DNA of 64,000 bases, from assembly GCA_021850325.1 (NCBI GenBank), contig JAJZMF010000036.1, positions 48,057 through 112,056 on the forward strand. The letters are read 5' to 3'. A program made the position numbers and the translations under genes. Positions within the stretch are counted from its first letter, which is position 1. Each line of letters starts with the position of its first letter. The notes under the pieces are model-generated. The model searched no databases, was not told where the DNA came from, and saw only the letters and a program-made list of their open reading frames with translations. This DNA comes from Actinomycetes bacterium. Its GTDB lineage: Bacteria > Actinomycetota > Acidimicrobiia > Acidimicrobiales > Palsa-688. Of this stretch, positions 8,600 to 18,979 are shown piece by piece.

Positions 8600-8860
8600 A
8601 TGGCTGCAAGCATGACGAAGGCGGTGGAGCTCGCCGGCGCCTTCGTGGGCGGTGGTCTCGCCCTCGGTGGTGGCGCAGTCGGCGCCGCAGTCGGCGACGG
8701 TCTGGCGGGTAGCCAGACGATCGCCGGCATAGCCCGCCAACCCGAGGTGCAGGGCCGGCTGTACTCGACCATGTTCCTGATCGTGGGCCTGGTCGAAGCC
8801 ATGTACTTCATCAACCTGGCCTTCACGGCCCTGTTCGTCTTCGTCCTGGCCACGGGCTAA
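8600..8860 (+). CDS. atpE: F0F1 ATP synthase subunit c
   Basis: This is the proteolipid of the rotating c-ring, 86 residues long. Two hydrophobic hairpin helices are joined by the polar RQP loop (R46-P48). The proton-binding carboxylate is E66 in IVGLVEAM. The first helix is rich in the glycine/alanine packing motif ([18 protein letters not shown]). ATG 8600 has AGGAG at 8586-8590; an internal ATG four codons later is possible. No additional Na+-coordination residues are obvious, so I infer proton coupling. Confidence 0.97.
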   Translation: MAASMTKAVELAGAFVGGGLALGGGAVGAAVGDGLAGSQTIAGIARQPEVQGRLYSTMFLIVGLVEAMYFINLAFTALFVFVLATG

Positions 8861-8880
8861 ACGGACAGGGGCGTACGACA

Positions 8881-9432
8881 GTGCTAGTTGCCGCTTCCAA
8901 CTTCCTGGTGCCCAATGCCACCTTCGTGGTGGAGCTGCTCATATTCCTCGTCGTGCTCGGCGTCCTGGCCAAGTGGGTGCTGCCATATCTGAACAAGGCC
9001 ATCGAGGGCCGTCAGGAGTCCATCGAGCGCAGCATCGGAGAGGCCGAGCAGGCCCGACAGAGGGCGCACGAGCTCGAGGAACAGCAGCGCAGAGCTCTGG
9101 AGCAGAGCCGCGAAGAGGCCCGGGCCCTCAAGGAGGAGGCGGGCCGGGTGGGCGAACAGCTGCGCCAGGAGCTGCAGAAGAAGGGCGAGGAGGAGTACCA
9201 GCGGCTGGTGGCCCGGGCGACCTCCGACATCGAAGCCTCCGCCCGCAAGGCGGCCGAGGAGCTCAAGGGCCAGGTCGCCGGCCTCGTTGCCACGGTTGTC
9301 GAGCGCGTGCTCGGTGAGGGCGTTTCCCTCGCCGACCACCACCGCATCATCGACGGTGCGATCGCCGACGTGGAGGCTCAGGCTGCCGGGGGGGCTCTTG
9401 CCGCACCTGGGGCGGGCAGGTCCGGGGCGTAG
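8881..9432 (+). CDS. atpF: F0F1 ATP synthase subunit b
   Basis: Subunit b is the peripheral stalk that holds the F1 head against rotation. The 183-residue protein starts with GTG at 8881 after AGGGGCG. It has one membrane helix (about 14-36) followed by a long charged coiled coil (about 45-150) rich in Glu, Gln and Arg. It is a stand-alone b subunit, unlike mycobacteria, which carry an additional b-delta fusion. No second b or b' gene occurs in the operon, so the stalk is presumably a homodimer. Its TAG stop directly abuts the atpH ATG. Confidence 0.95.
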   Translation: MLVAASNFLVPNATFVVELLIFLVVLGVLAKWVLPYLNKAIEGRQESIERSIGEAEQARQRAHELEEQQRRALEQSREEARALKEEAGRVGEQLRQELQKKGEEEYQRLVARATSDIEASARKAAEELKGQVAGLVATVVERVLGEGVSLADHHRIIDGAIADVEAQAAGGALAAPGAGRSGA

Positions 9433-10356
9433 ATGCACGAACGGGCCCGAGGTTACGCCGACGCCGTCCTGGAGGACGTCGGCTCCGACATAGGCGTTGT
9501 GGCCGGAGAGCTGGAGGGTTTCGCTGCCCTGCTGGCATCCTCGGGCGACCTGAGGGGGGCTTTGGCCAACCCCGCCGTCTCGGTGCTGTCGAGGCGCACG
9601 ATCGTGGACGAGCTCCTGAGCGGCCGGGTACCGGCGGCGGTCGTCGCCCTGGCCCGCTTCGCTGTCCAGGAGGGTGCCGCCGCCGACTACGAGGCAGACC
9701 TCGCCGGGATTGTGGCCGCGGCCGCAGCCAGGCGTGACGGCCTCGTTGCCCTGGAGGAGTGGCAGCTGGGACGGACAGCTGCCACCGAGCGTCTGGACGG
9801 GTACGCGACAGCCGTGCTGGCTGGGCTCGACCACCAGCGGCTGGGCGATGTCGAGGACGACCTGTTCCGCTTCATGCGCACGGTGGAGGGTGACGACGGG
9901 CTACGTACCGCCCTCACCACCAACGAGCTCTCGGCCCCGGTGCGCCAGGCCTTGGTCTCCGACCTCCTGAGGGACAGGACGAGCCCCCAGGTGGCCCGTC
10001 TGGCCTCCTACGCCGCCCGATGGGGCCGTCCCCGGGACTACCCGCTCCTGGTGCAGGGCCTGGTCGAGAGGGTGGCGCGTGAGACCGACCGGCGGGTGGC
10101 CGACGTGCGGGCAGCGGTCGAGATGTCGGAAGACGAACGTTCCCGGTTGGCGACGGCTCTGAGCCACTTCACCGGTTCGCAGGTGGAGGTGCGGGTCACA
10201 GCCCAGCCGGAGCTGTTGGGTGGTTTCGTGGCGTCTGTGGGCGACATGGTGGTGGACGCCAGCTTGCGGCACCGCCTGGAAACAGCCCGGGAGCTCCTGC
10301 TCGCGCCGTCAACGCTGTCCGCCCAGGCGCCTCAGCGCCGGCCGGACGAGCACTGA
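9433..10356 (+). CDS. atpH: F0F1 ATP synthase subunit delta with duplicated N-terminal domain
   Basis: Delta (OSCP) links the F1 head to the b stalk. A typical delta has about 180 residues; this one has 307. Residues about 7-102 and 124-224 each look like a copy of the delta N-terminal helical domain. Each starts with a similar phrase ([10 protein letters not shown] versus [10 protein letters not shown]), continues through [21 protein letters not shown] versus [19 protein letters not shown], and ends in an ARRD/TDRR-like segment. The C-terminal delta domain (about 225-290, ending [22 protein letters not shown]) occurs once. Mycobacterial delta also carries an extra central segment, possibly the same duplication but fused to b. 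Confidence 0.93.
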   Translation: MHERARGYADAVLEDVGSDIGVVAGELEGFAALLASSGDLRGALANPAVSVLSRRTIVDELLSGRVPAAVVALARFAVQEGAAADYEADLAGIVAAAAARRDGLVALEEWQLGRTAATERLDGYATAVLAGLDHQRLGDVEDDLFRFMRTVEGDDGLRTALTTNELSAPVRQALVSDLLRDRTSPQVARLASYAARWGRPRDYPLLVQGLVERVARETDRRVADVRAAVEMSEDERSRLATALSHFTGSQVEVRVTAQPELLGGFVASVGDMVVDASLRHRLETARELLLAPSTLSAQAPQRRPDEH

Positions 10357-10369
10357 AAGGACTGGTTGT

Positions 10370-11962
10370 ATGGCTGAACTCACTATCAACGCCGCGGACA
10401 TCGCTGAGGTCCTGAAGCGCAACGTCGCAAACTTCGCCCCCGGGGTCACGGCTGAGGAAGTCGGCCGTCTACGCGAGGTCGGTGACGGCATCGCCCGGAT
10501 CACGGGCCTCCCCAATGTGGCAGTCAACGAGCTGCTCGAGCTGGAAGGGGGCCTCACTGCACTGGCTCTCAACCTGGACGAGGACTCGATCGGCGCCGTG
10601 GTGCTGGGGGAGACCGGTGGGCTGCAGGAGGGCCAGCTGGCCCGGGCCACAGGCCGCATCCTCTCCGTGCCTGTCGGTGACGCGCTGCTGGGCCGGGTCG
10701 TGGACCCCATGGGCCGCCCCATCGACGGTCTGGGCCCTATTGCCGCCTCGGAGAACCGACGTCTGGAGATCCAGGCCCCGGGGATCGTGTCCCGCCAGCC
10801 GGTCAAGGAGCCGTTGCAGACCGGCATCAAGGCCATCGACTCGATGACCCCGATAGGACGGGGTCAGCGTGAGCTGATCATCGGCGACCGCAAGACCGGC
10901 AAGACTTCCATCGCCATCGACACGATCATCAACCAGAAGGGCCAAGGGGTCAAGTGCATCTACGTCGCCATCGGCCAGAAGGGCTCGACGGTGGCGCAGA
11001 CCGTGGACACTCTCAGGGCTCACGGGGCGATGGACTACACCGTGGTGGTGCACTCGCCCGCCTCCGACCCGGTGCCGTACAAGTACCTCGCCCCCTACGC
11101 CGGCTGTGCCATGGGCCAGCACTGGATGGAGAACGGCGAGCACGCGCTGGTGGTCTACGACGACCTGTCCAAGCAGGCCGAGGCCTATCGGGCACTGTCG
11201 CTGCTGCTCCGGCGCCCGCCAGGTCGTGAGGCCTACCCGGGCGACGTCTTCTACCTCCACAGCCGCCTGCTCGAGAGGGCCGCCAAGTTGTCCACCGAGC
11301 TGGGTTCGGGGTCCCTCACCGCCCTGCCCATCGTGGAGACAAAGGCGGGCGACATCTCCGCCTACATCCCGACCAACGTCATCTCCATCACTGACGGCCA
11401 GATCTTCCTCGAGACGGACCTCTTCTACGCCGGCATCCGACCTGCCATCAATGTCGGCCAGTCGGTCTCCCGGGTGGGAGGGTCGGCCCAGATCAAGGCG
11501 ATGAAGTCGGTGTCCGGGGCGTTGAAGATCAACCTCGCCCAGTACCGGGAACTGCAGGCGTTCGCGACCTTCGGTTCCGAACTGGACCGCGTGTCGCGTG
11601 CCCAGCTCGAGCGGGGTGCCCGGCTCACGGAGCTGTTGAAGCAGCCTCAGAGCTCGCCCATGCCGGTCGAGGAGCAGGTCATCTCGATCTTCGCCGGCAC
11701 GAACGGCTACATCGACGACCTCGCCGTGGAGGACGTGCGGTCGTTCGAGACCGCCCTTCTCCAGCACCTGCGGGCCAGCCGTGCCGACCTGTTGGACCAC
11801 ATCCGCAAGACGCGCGACCTGCCTCCGGTGGACCAACTGGAGGCCGTCATCAAGGAGGCCAAGCGCGGCTTCTCCACCAGCCGGCCCACGGTGGCCGCCG
11901 GTCAGGGTGGGAGCGGGAGCGAGCCCGCAGGCGCGCCGGCTTCCCAGGGCGGGGGAGCCTGA
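10370..11962 (+). CDS. atpA: F0F1 ATP synthase subunit alpha
   Basis: Alpha is the non-catalytic nucleotide-binding subunit of F1, 530 residues here. The Walker A motif GDRKTGKT is at 172-179, equivalent to GDRQTGKT of E. coli. The N-terminal beta-barrel, the nucleotide-binding domain and the C-terminal helical domain are complete. The C-terminus carries about 25 extra Gly/Ser/Ala-rich residues. ATG 10370 is chosen by homology; the upstream AAAGGACTGG contains an AAGGA ribosome-binding site with suitable spacing. An in-frame extension upstream lies inside atpH and is rejected. Confidence 0.97.
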   Translation: MAELTINAADIAEVLKRNVANFAPGVTAEEVGRLREVGDGIARITGLPNVAVNELLELEGGLTALALNLDEDSIGAVVLGETGGLQEGQLARATGRILSVPVGDALLGRVVDPMGRPIDGLGPIAASENRRLEIQAPGIVSRQPVKEPLQTGIKAIDSMTPIGRGQRELIIGDRKTGKTSIAIDTIINQKGQGVKCIYVAIGQKGSTVAQTVDTLRAHGAMDYTVVVHSPASDPVPYKYLAPYAGCAMGQHWMENGEHALVVYDDLSKQAEAYRALSLLLRRPPGREAYPGDVFYLHSRLLERAAKLSTELGSGSLTALPIVETKAGDISAYIPTNVISITDGQIFLETDLFYAGIRPAINVGQSVSRVGGSAQIKAMKSVSGALKINLAQYRELQAFATFGSELDRVSRAQLERGARLTELLKQPQSSPMPVEEQVISIFAGTNGYIDDLAVEDVRSFETALLQHLRASRADLLDHIRKTRDLPPVDQLEAVIKEAKRGFSTSRPTVAAGQGGSGSEPAGAPASQGGGA

Positions 11963-11966
11963 GCCA

Positions 11967-14356
<2,390 letters not shown>

Positions 14357-14361
14357 GCGCG

Positions 14362-14631
14362 GTGGCGACCACACGGGTCGACGTCGTCACCCCCTCCGGC
14401 CTGCTCTACTCCGGGCAGGCCGAGATGGTCGTGTGCCGCGCCACCAGCGGCGACATAGCCTTCCTGGCGAACCACATGCCTTACGTGGGCACTCTCGAAG
14501 CCCACCCGGTGCGAGTGGTGCACCCCGACGGTGGCCCGGACGAGCTCAGTTTCGACGTGGACGGGGGCTTCGTGGAGGTCAACGCCAACCACGTCGTGGT
14601 GCTCGCCAGCACGGCGGGCCGGCAGCCCTAG
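14362..14631 (+). CDS. atpC: F0F1 ATP synthase subunit epsilon, short form
   Basis: Epsilon sits on gamma and the c-ring. This one has only 89 residues: the ten-stranded beta-sandwich domain is present (DVVTPSGLLYSGQAEMV near the start, GFVEVNANHVVVLA at the end). The C-terminal two-helix domain that E. coli epsilon uses to inhibit ATP hydrolysis is missing. The start is GTG 14362. Loss of the helical domain suggests that hydrolysis is restrained by other means or not at all through epsilon. Confidence 0.93.
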   Translation: MATTRVDVVTPSGLLYSGQAEMVVCRATSGDIAFLANHMPYVGTLEAHPVRVVHPDGGPDELSFDVDGGFVEVNANHVVVLASTAGRQP

Positions 14632-14655
14632 CGGAGCCGGCCGGGCGGCGCGGCC

Positions 14656-15600
14656 GTGAGCTCCAGGCGACGGCTGGGCGTCGTCCTGCTGTTGGAGGGA
14701 GCGGCCGCTGTCGAGGTGGGCGGCCTGCGCCGGGCACTGGGCGCAGGTGCTCCCGAGGTGGTCGGGCCCCACGTCACCCTGGTGCCGCCGGTGAACGTCA
14801 GGCGTGAGGACATGGCGCCGGCCCTCGCCCTGCTCCGCTCGGCGGCCGCTGCCTGTCCCGGGCCGCTGACCTTGGACATCGGCCCCGTAGCCACCTTTGC
14901 CCCCCTCAGCCCCGTGGCCTACCTGGCCGTGGGCGGGGATGGGTTGGAGCCCCTGGTGTCGCTCCATGACCTGCTCTGGCGGGCCCCGTTCGAACGCCCG
15001 GGCCGGTGGCCCTACGTACCCCATGTGACCCTGTGCGAGGAGGCGCCACCCCCGCGCCTGGCTGCGGCTGTGGAGGCCATGGCCTCCTACCGCTCGAGCG
15101 TCACCTTCGAGCGCGTCGTGATGCTCGAGCAGGTGGGGCGCCAATGGTCGGAGCTGGCCGACGCCTGGACCGGCCCACCCGTGGTGGCGGGGCGGGGCGG
15201 CCTGGAAGCAGAGATATGGCAGGGCCGGGTGTACGGGCCCGAGCTGGCTGCTGCGGTCGGGCCGGCGCCTGAAGGCCTCGTCCTGGCACCCGGGCACCAG
15301 CGCCTGGTCCTCACGGCCCTGTCGCGGGGCCGCTGCCTGGGTGGGGCCGCCGCATGGGTGGGCGGACAGGCTGGCGCGCCGGTGGAGGCCTGGGTGTGCG
15401 TGGCACCGGGTGAGCGGGGGCTGGGACTGGGACGTGCCCTCCTGGCCCGCCTGGAAGAGGCGGTCGGGCGCGCGGCATGGGACGGTGGGACTGCGGTGGC
15501 CCACGGGCCGACGGGCTTCTACGCCGCCTGCGGGCGGTGGGCGCAGGCAGGCCCGGAGGCTCTGGGCCCTGCCACCACCAGGGTCGGTAAGACCAGCTAG
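14656..15600 (+). CDS. 2H phosphoesterase (2'-5' RNA ligase-like) fused to GNAT acetyltransferase
   Basis: The 314-residue protein joins two recognisable domains. The N-terminal half (about 1-175) is a 2H phosphoesterase: its two catalytic signatures are HVTL at 39-42 and HVTL at 123-126, the arrangement of LigT/2'-5' RNA ligases and cyclic phosphodiesterases. The C-terminal half (about 180-305) has the acetyl-CoA-binding loop of GNAT acetyltransferases (GERGLGLGRALL, about 252-263). GTG 14656 lies 25 bases after atpC, so it is probably transcribed with the ATP synthase. The substrates of both halves are unknown. A strong hairpin follows the stop codon. Confidence 0.7.
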   Translation: MSSRRRLGVVLLLEGAAAVEVGGLRRALGAGAPEVVGPHVTLVPPVNVRREDMAPALALLRSAAAACPGPLTLDIGPVATFAPLSPVAYLAVGGDGLEPLVSLHDLLWRAPFERPGRWPYVPHVTLCEEAPPPRLAAAVEAMASYRSSVTFERVVMLEQVGRQWSELADAWTGPPVVAGRGGLEAEIWQGRVYGPELAAAVGPAPEGLVLAPGHQRLVLTALSRGRCLGGAAAWVGGQAGAPVEAWVCVAPGERGLGLGRALLARLEEAVGRAAWDGGTAVAHGPTGFYAACGRWAQAGPEALGPATTRVGKTS

Positions 15601-15606
15601 GACGGT

Positions 15607-15633
15607 GCCCGCACCCCGGCAGCCGGGGTGGGC
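15607..15633 (+). terminator. GC-rich hairpin after the atp operon
   Basis: CACCCCG (15612-15618) pairs with CGGGGTG (15624-15630) around GCAGC, with further partial pairing outside. No T-run follows. Such U-less terminators are reported in actinobacteria; activity here is inferred from its place between the stop at 15600 and the next start at 15663. Confidence 0.4.
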
Positions 15634-15650
15634 GATGTCGGCGGCGAAGC

Positions 15651-15656
15651 TACGAT
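15651..15656 (+). promoter_or_regulatory. Leaderless-type -10 for the GT-C glycosyltransferase
   Basis: TACGAT ends six bases before GTG 15663, and no ribosome-binding site precedes the start. No -35 element is recognisable. Confidence 0.45.
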
Positions 15657-15662
15657 GGGGTC

Positions 15663-17279
15663 GTGGCGACCACTGTCACGCCGCCCCCCGCTCCTCCTGC
15701 CGGGCCTCGGCGGTTGCCCGTCTGGCGGAGCGTCCCGCGGCCTCTCCCCGTACGTCGCCTGTCGCGCCTCGGCCCCTTCCTCGCCCTGGGCGTGGTGGCG
15801 CTCGGGGTGGCGGCCCGCTTCGCGTCCCCCGGTGCCCTCTGGCTCGACGAGGCGCTCTCCGTCAACATCGCCAAGCTGCCGCTGTCGCAGTTGCCCGGGG
15901 CGCTGGTGTGGGACGGGTCACCTCCCCTGTACTACGCACTACTGCACTACTGGATGGCGGTCTTCGGCCAGGGTGCAGTCGCCGTGAGGGCGCTTTCGGC
16001 GTGCACGTCTGTCGCGCTCCTTCCTTTCATCTGGTTCGCGGGCCGGAGGGTGGCGGGCAGCAGGGGCGCCTGGGCCGCGCTGCTCCTGGCGGCCAGCTCC
16101 CCGTGGGCCATCTACTACGGCGCGTACACCCGCATGTACTCCCTCATGGCCCTGGAGTCGGTGCTGTACTTCCTCGCCCTGCGCCGGGCCATGGAGCGGC
16201 CGAGCATGGGGCGCCTGGCAAGCACCGGCATCCTCACCGGCGTGCTGATGTACACCCACTACTGGGACCTCTACCTGGTAGGGGTGACCGGGCTCTGGGC
16301 GTTGTGGCGCAGCTGGGCCGAGCTGCGCTGGGGCAAGCTGCAGCCGGGGGCCGCCCCGGGGGCGGCCCGCCGGGTCCTGTGCTCAGTGGTGGCGGGCGGT
16401 GCCACCTTCCTGCCCTGGGCCCCGGTGTTCGTGTTCCAGGCCCTGCACACCGGCACCCCCTGGACGAGCCCGCCCGGGCCTCAGGCCCTCCTGCAGGTGT
16501 TCGGCGACTTCGCCGGCGTGGGCCCCTGGTCCGTGCTGCTGGCCTTCGTCTTCTTTGCCCTCGTGGTGCTCGCCCTGTTCGGCCGGGCCGGCCCGCGGCC
16601 CACGAGCGCCGTGCTGGAGGTGTCGCTCCAGCCCCGGTCCCGCTTCCTTGCCACGCTCCTGGTGGGCACGCTGGTGGTGGCCGTCGTGGCCGGGGCGGTG
16701 AGCGGGGCCGCGTTTGACCAGCGCTACATAGCCGTCGTGTTCCCCCTCTTCGTGGTGGCCTGTGCCGCAGGGCTCACCGTGTTCTCCTCTCGAAGGCTCA
16801 CGGCAGCGGTCCTGGCTGTCTCCTGCCTGGCTGGGCTGCTGTCGGCCCGTCAGTGGGACGCCCAGCCCAGGACCCAGGCGGTACAGGTGGCGGCCGACCT
16901 CAACGCCGAAGCCAAACCCGGCGACGTGGTGGTCTACTGCCCGGACCAGCTCGGCCCCGCCGTCGACCGTCTGTTGACCGTGCCCGGGGTCACCGAGCTG
17001 ACCTTCCCCCACGCCATCGGCCCGCAGCGCATCGACTGGGTCGACTACCTGTCCGCCATCAGGAACACCAACGTCGGCACGTTCGCCAGTTACGTGAAGG
17101 ACCAACTGGCTCCGGGCAGCACTCTGTGGCTGGTGTACCGGGACGGCTACCAGGGCTTCGGTGACCGTTGTGGTGCCCTGAAGAGCTGGTTCGCCCAGTC
17201 CCTGCCCGGCATGGAGACCGTGGTCACCGCCAACCCCGTCTACTACGAGTACGAGAACCTCGTAGCGTTCCCGGGTTGA
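15663..17279 (+). CDS. GT-C family membrane glycosyltransferase (GT39/PMT-like)
   Basis: This 538-residue polytopic membrane protein resembles the ArnT/PMT/GT39 superfamily, which uses polyprenyl-phosphate sugars as donors outside the membrane. Evidence is the early WLDEALSV motif (the catalytic acidic residue in the first external loop) and GSPPLYYALLHYW just after it. About ten further hydrophobic segments run to about residue 395. A soluble C-terminal domain of about 140 residues follows. Its neighbour is a UDP-galactopyranose-mutase-like flavoprotein, which hints at a cell-envelope sugar role. Donor and acceptor cannot be told from the sequence. Confidence 0.75.
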   Translation: MATTVTPPPAPPAGPRRLPVWRSVPRPLPVRRLSRLGPFLALGVVALGVAARFASPGALWLDEALSVNIAKLPLSQLPGALVWDGSPPLYYALLHYWMAVFGQGAVAVRALSACTSVALLPFIWFAGRRVAGSRGAWAALLLAASSPWAIYYGAYTRMYSLMALESVLYFLALRRAMERPSMGRLASTGILTGVLMYTHYWDLYLVGVTGLWALWRSWAELRWGKLQPGAAPGAARRVLCSVVAGGATFLPWAPVFVFQALHTGTPWTSPPGPQALLQVFGDFAGVGPWSVLLAFVFFALVVLALFGRAGPRPTSAVLEVSLQPRSRFLATLLVGTLVVAVVAGAVSGAAFDQRYIAVVFPLFVVACAAGLTVFSSRRLTAAVLAVSCLAGLLSARQWDAQPRTQAVQVAADLNAEAKPGDVVVYCPDQLGPAVDRLLTVPGVTELTFPHAIGPQRIDWVDYLSAIRNTNVGTFASYVKDQLAPGSTLWLVYRDGYQGFGDRCGALKSWFAQSLPGMETVVTANPVYYEYENLVAFPG

Positions 17280-17398
17280 AAGTTCTCTGAACCCGCTAGC
17301 CTGGCTGGCCAGCGCCTCCGCCCAAAGGCCACAATGGGAGGTCGGCTGACCGGCACCCGCCGGGCTGCGGCCGTCGTGCTACTCCCAGGAGCTGACCC

Positions 17399-18979
17399 GT
17401 GCCCGTACCAGACCCCATGGCCATCGAGAACGCGCCAGGCGCTACGCCGACTGAGGCGGCCGCCCGGGGCCGGGGTGGGCCCGGCGTCGCGGACAACGTT
17501 GTCATCATCGGCGCCGGGCCGGCGGGTCTGACGGCCGCCTACGAGCTGGCCCGGGTGGGCAAGGCCTGCACCGTACTGGAGGCCGACGATGTGGTGGGGG
17601 GTATCTCCCGCACCACCGAGCGCGACGGTTGGCGGTTCGACATCGGTGGCCACCGCTTCTTCACCAAGGTTAAGGAGGTGGAGGAGTTCTGGCACGAGGT
17701 ACTGCCGGGTGAGGAGCTGATGGTCCGCCCCCGCCTGTCGCGCATCTACTACCAGGGCAAGTACTACGACTACCCCCTGAAGCCCATGAACGCCCTGCGC
17801 AACCTGGGCTTGGTGGAGTCCCTGCGTTGCGGCGGTTCCTACCTCTGGGCCCGCGTCAACCCCCCCAAGGACCAGACGACCTTCGAGGGCTGGGTCGCCG
17901 CCCGCTTCGGTTGGCGCCTCTACCGGCACTTCTTCAAGACCTACACCGAGAAGGTCTGGGGCTACCCGGGCTCGCAGATCCAGGCGGACTGGGCGGCCCA
18001 GCGCATCAAGAACCTCAACCTGCTCAACGCGGTCAAGAACGCCATGTTCCCCGAAAAGGGCCAGAGGCGCATCACCACCCTGATCGACCAGTTCGAGTAC
18101 CCCAGGCTCGGCCCGGGCATGATGTGGGAGCGCTGCCGGGACAAGGTCGAGGCGGCGGGCTCGAAGGTGATCATGAACGCCGCCGTCACCCGGCTCAAGC
18201 GGGAAGGCGGCCGGGTGACCTCGGTGACCTCGGTGACCGACGGTGTGGGCACTGAGCACCGAGCCAGTGCGGTCGTGTCGTCGATGCCGCTGTCGGCGCT
18301 GGTGAAGGCGATAGACCCGCCCCCACCACCCCAGGTGATCGCCGCGGCCGAGGGCCTGCACTACCGGGACCACCTGACGGTGGCCCTCGTCGTCCCGGAG
18401 TCGGCCAGCTTCCCCGACAACTGGGTGTACGTCCACGACCCCAGGGTGCGCATGGGCCGCATCCAGAACTTCGGACGGTGGTCTCCCTACATGGTCAAGG
18501 ACGGGCGGGCGTGCCTGGGCCTGGAGTACTTCGTCTTCGAGGGTGACGACATCTGGTCGATGCCCGACGCCGAACTGGTCGAGCTGGGCAAGCGTGAGCT
18601 GGCCAGCCTGGGCCTGGTGAGCCCGGCCGCCGTGGAAGCCGGCTACGTGGTGCGCATGCCCAAGGCGTACCCGTACTACGACGCCGATTACAAGGCCAAC
18701 GTGGAGCTCGTACGCTCCTGGCTGGCGGCGAACGTGCCCAATGTGCACCCGGTGGGCCGCAACGGTATGCACCGTTACAACAACCAGGACCATTCCATGT
18801 ACACGGCTATGCTCACCGTCGAGAACCTCCTCGGCGCTGCGCACGACGTATGGTCTGTGAACGTGGAAGAGGAGTACCACGAAGAACTGAGCTCGGGTGA
18901 GGAGCGCAGGAGCCGGGCCAGTGACGGCACCGGTCGCGACGCGCCCATACTGCCCAAGAGGACGGCTTCCGACCAGTGA
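17399..18979 (+). CDS. FAD-dependent oxidoreductase, UDP-galactopyranose mutase/protoporphyrinogen oxidase-like
   Basis: The 526-residue protein has an N-terminal FAD-binding Rossmann motif (VIIGAGPAGLTAAYELA, about 36-52) and the second flavin-contact motif DIGGHRFF. It resembles the glf/amine-oxidase group of NAD_binding_8 proteins, several of which act on nucleotide sugars. The start GTG 17399 has AGGAG at 17387-17391. The last 40 or so residues are charged and disordered. The stop overlaps the start of the next gene. Whether it truly interconverts UDP-galactopyranose and furanose is unproven; classical Glf enzymes are shorter (about 390 residues). Confidence 0.75.
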   Translation: MPVPDPMAIENAPGATPTEAAARGRGGPGVADNVVIIGAGPAGLTAAYELARVGKACTVLEADDVVGGISRTTERDGWRFDIGGHRFFTKVKEVEEFWHEVLPGEELMVRPRLSRIYYQGKYYDYPLKPMNALRNLGLVESLRCGGSYLWARVNPPKDQTTFEGWVAARFGWRLYRHFFKTYTEKVWGYPGSQIQADWAAQRIKNLNLLNAVKNAMFPEKGQRRITTLIDQFEYPRLGPGMMWERCRDKVEAAGSKVIMNAAVTRLKREGGRVTSVTSVTDGVGTEHRASAVVSSMPLSALVKAIDPPPPPQVIAAAEGLHYRDHLTVALVVPESASFPDNWVYVHDPRVRMGRIQNFGRWSPYMVKDGRACLGLEYFVFEGDDIWSMPDAELVELGKRELASLGLVSPAAVEAGYVVRMPKAYPYYDADYKANVELVRSWLAANVPNVHPVGRNGMHRYNNQDHSMYTAMLTVENLLGAAHDVWSVNVEEEYHEELSSGEERRSRASDGTGRDAPILPKRTASDQ

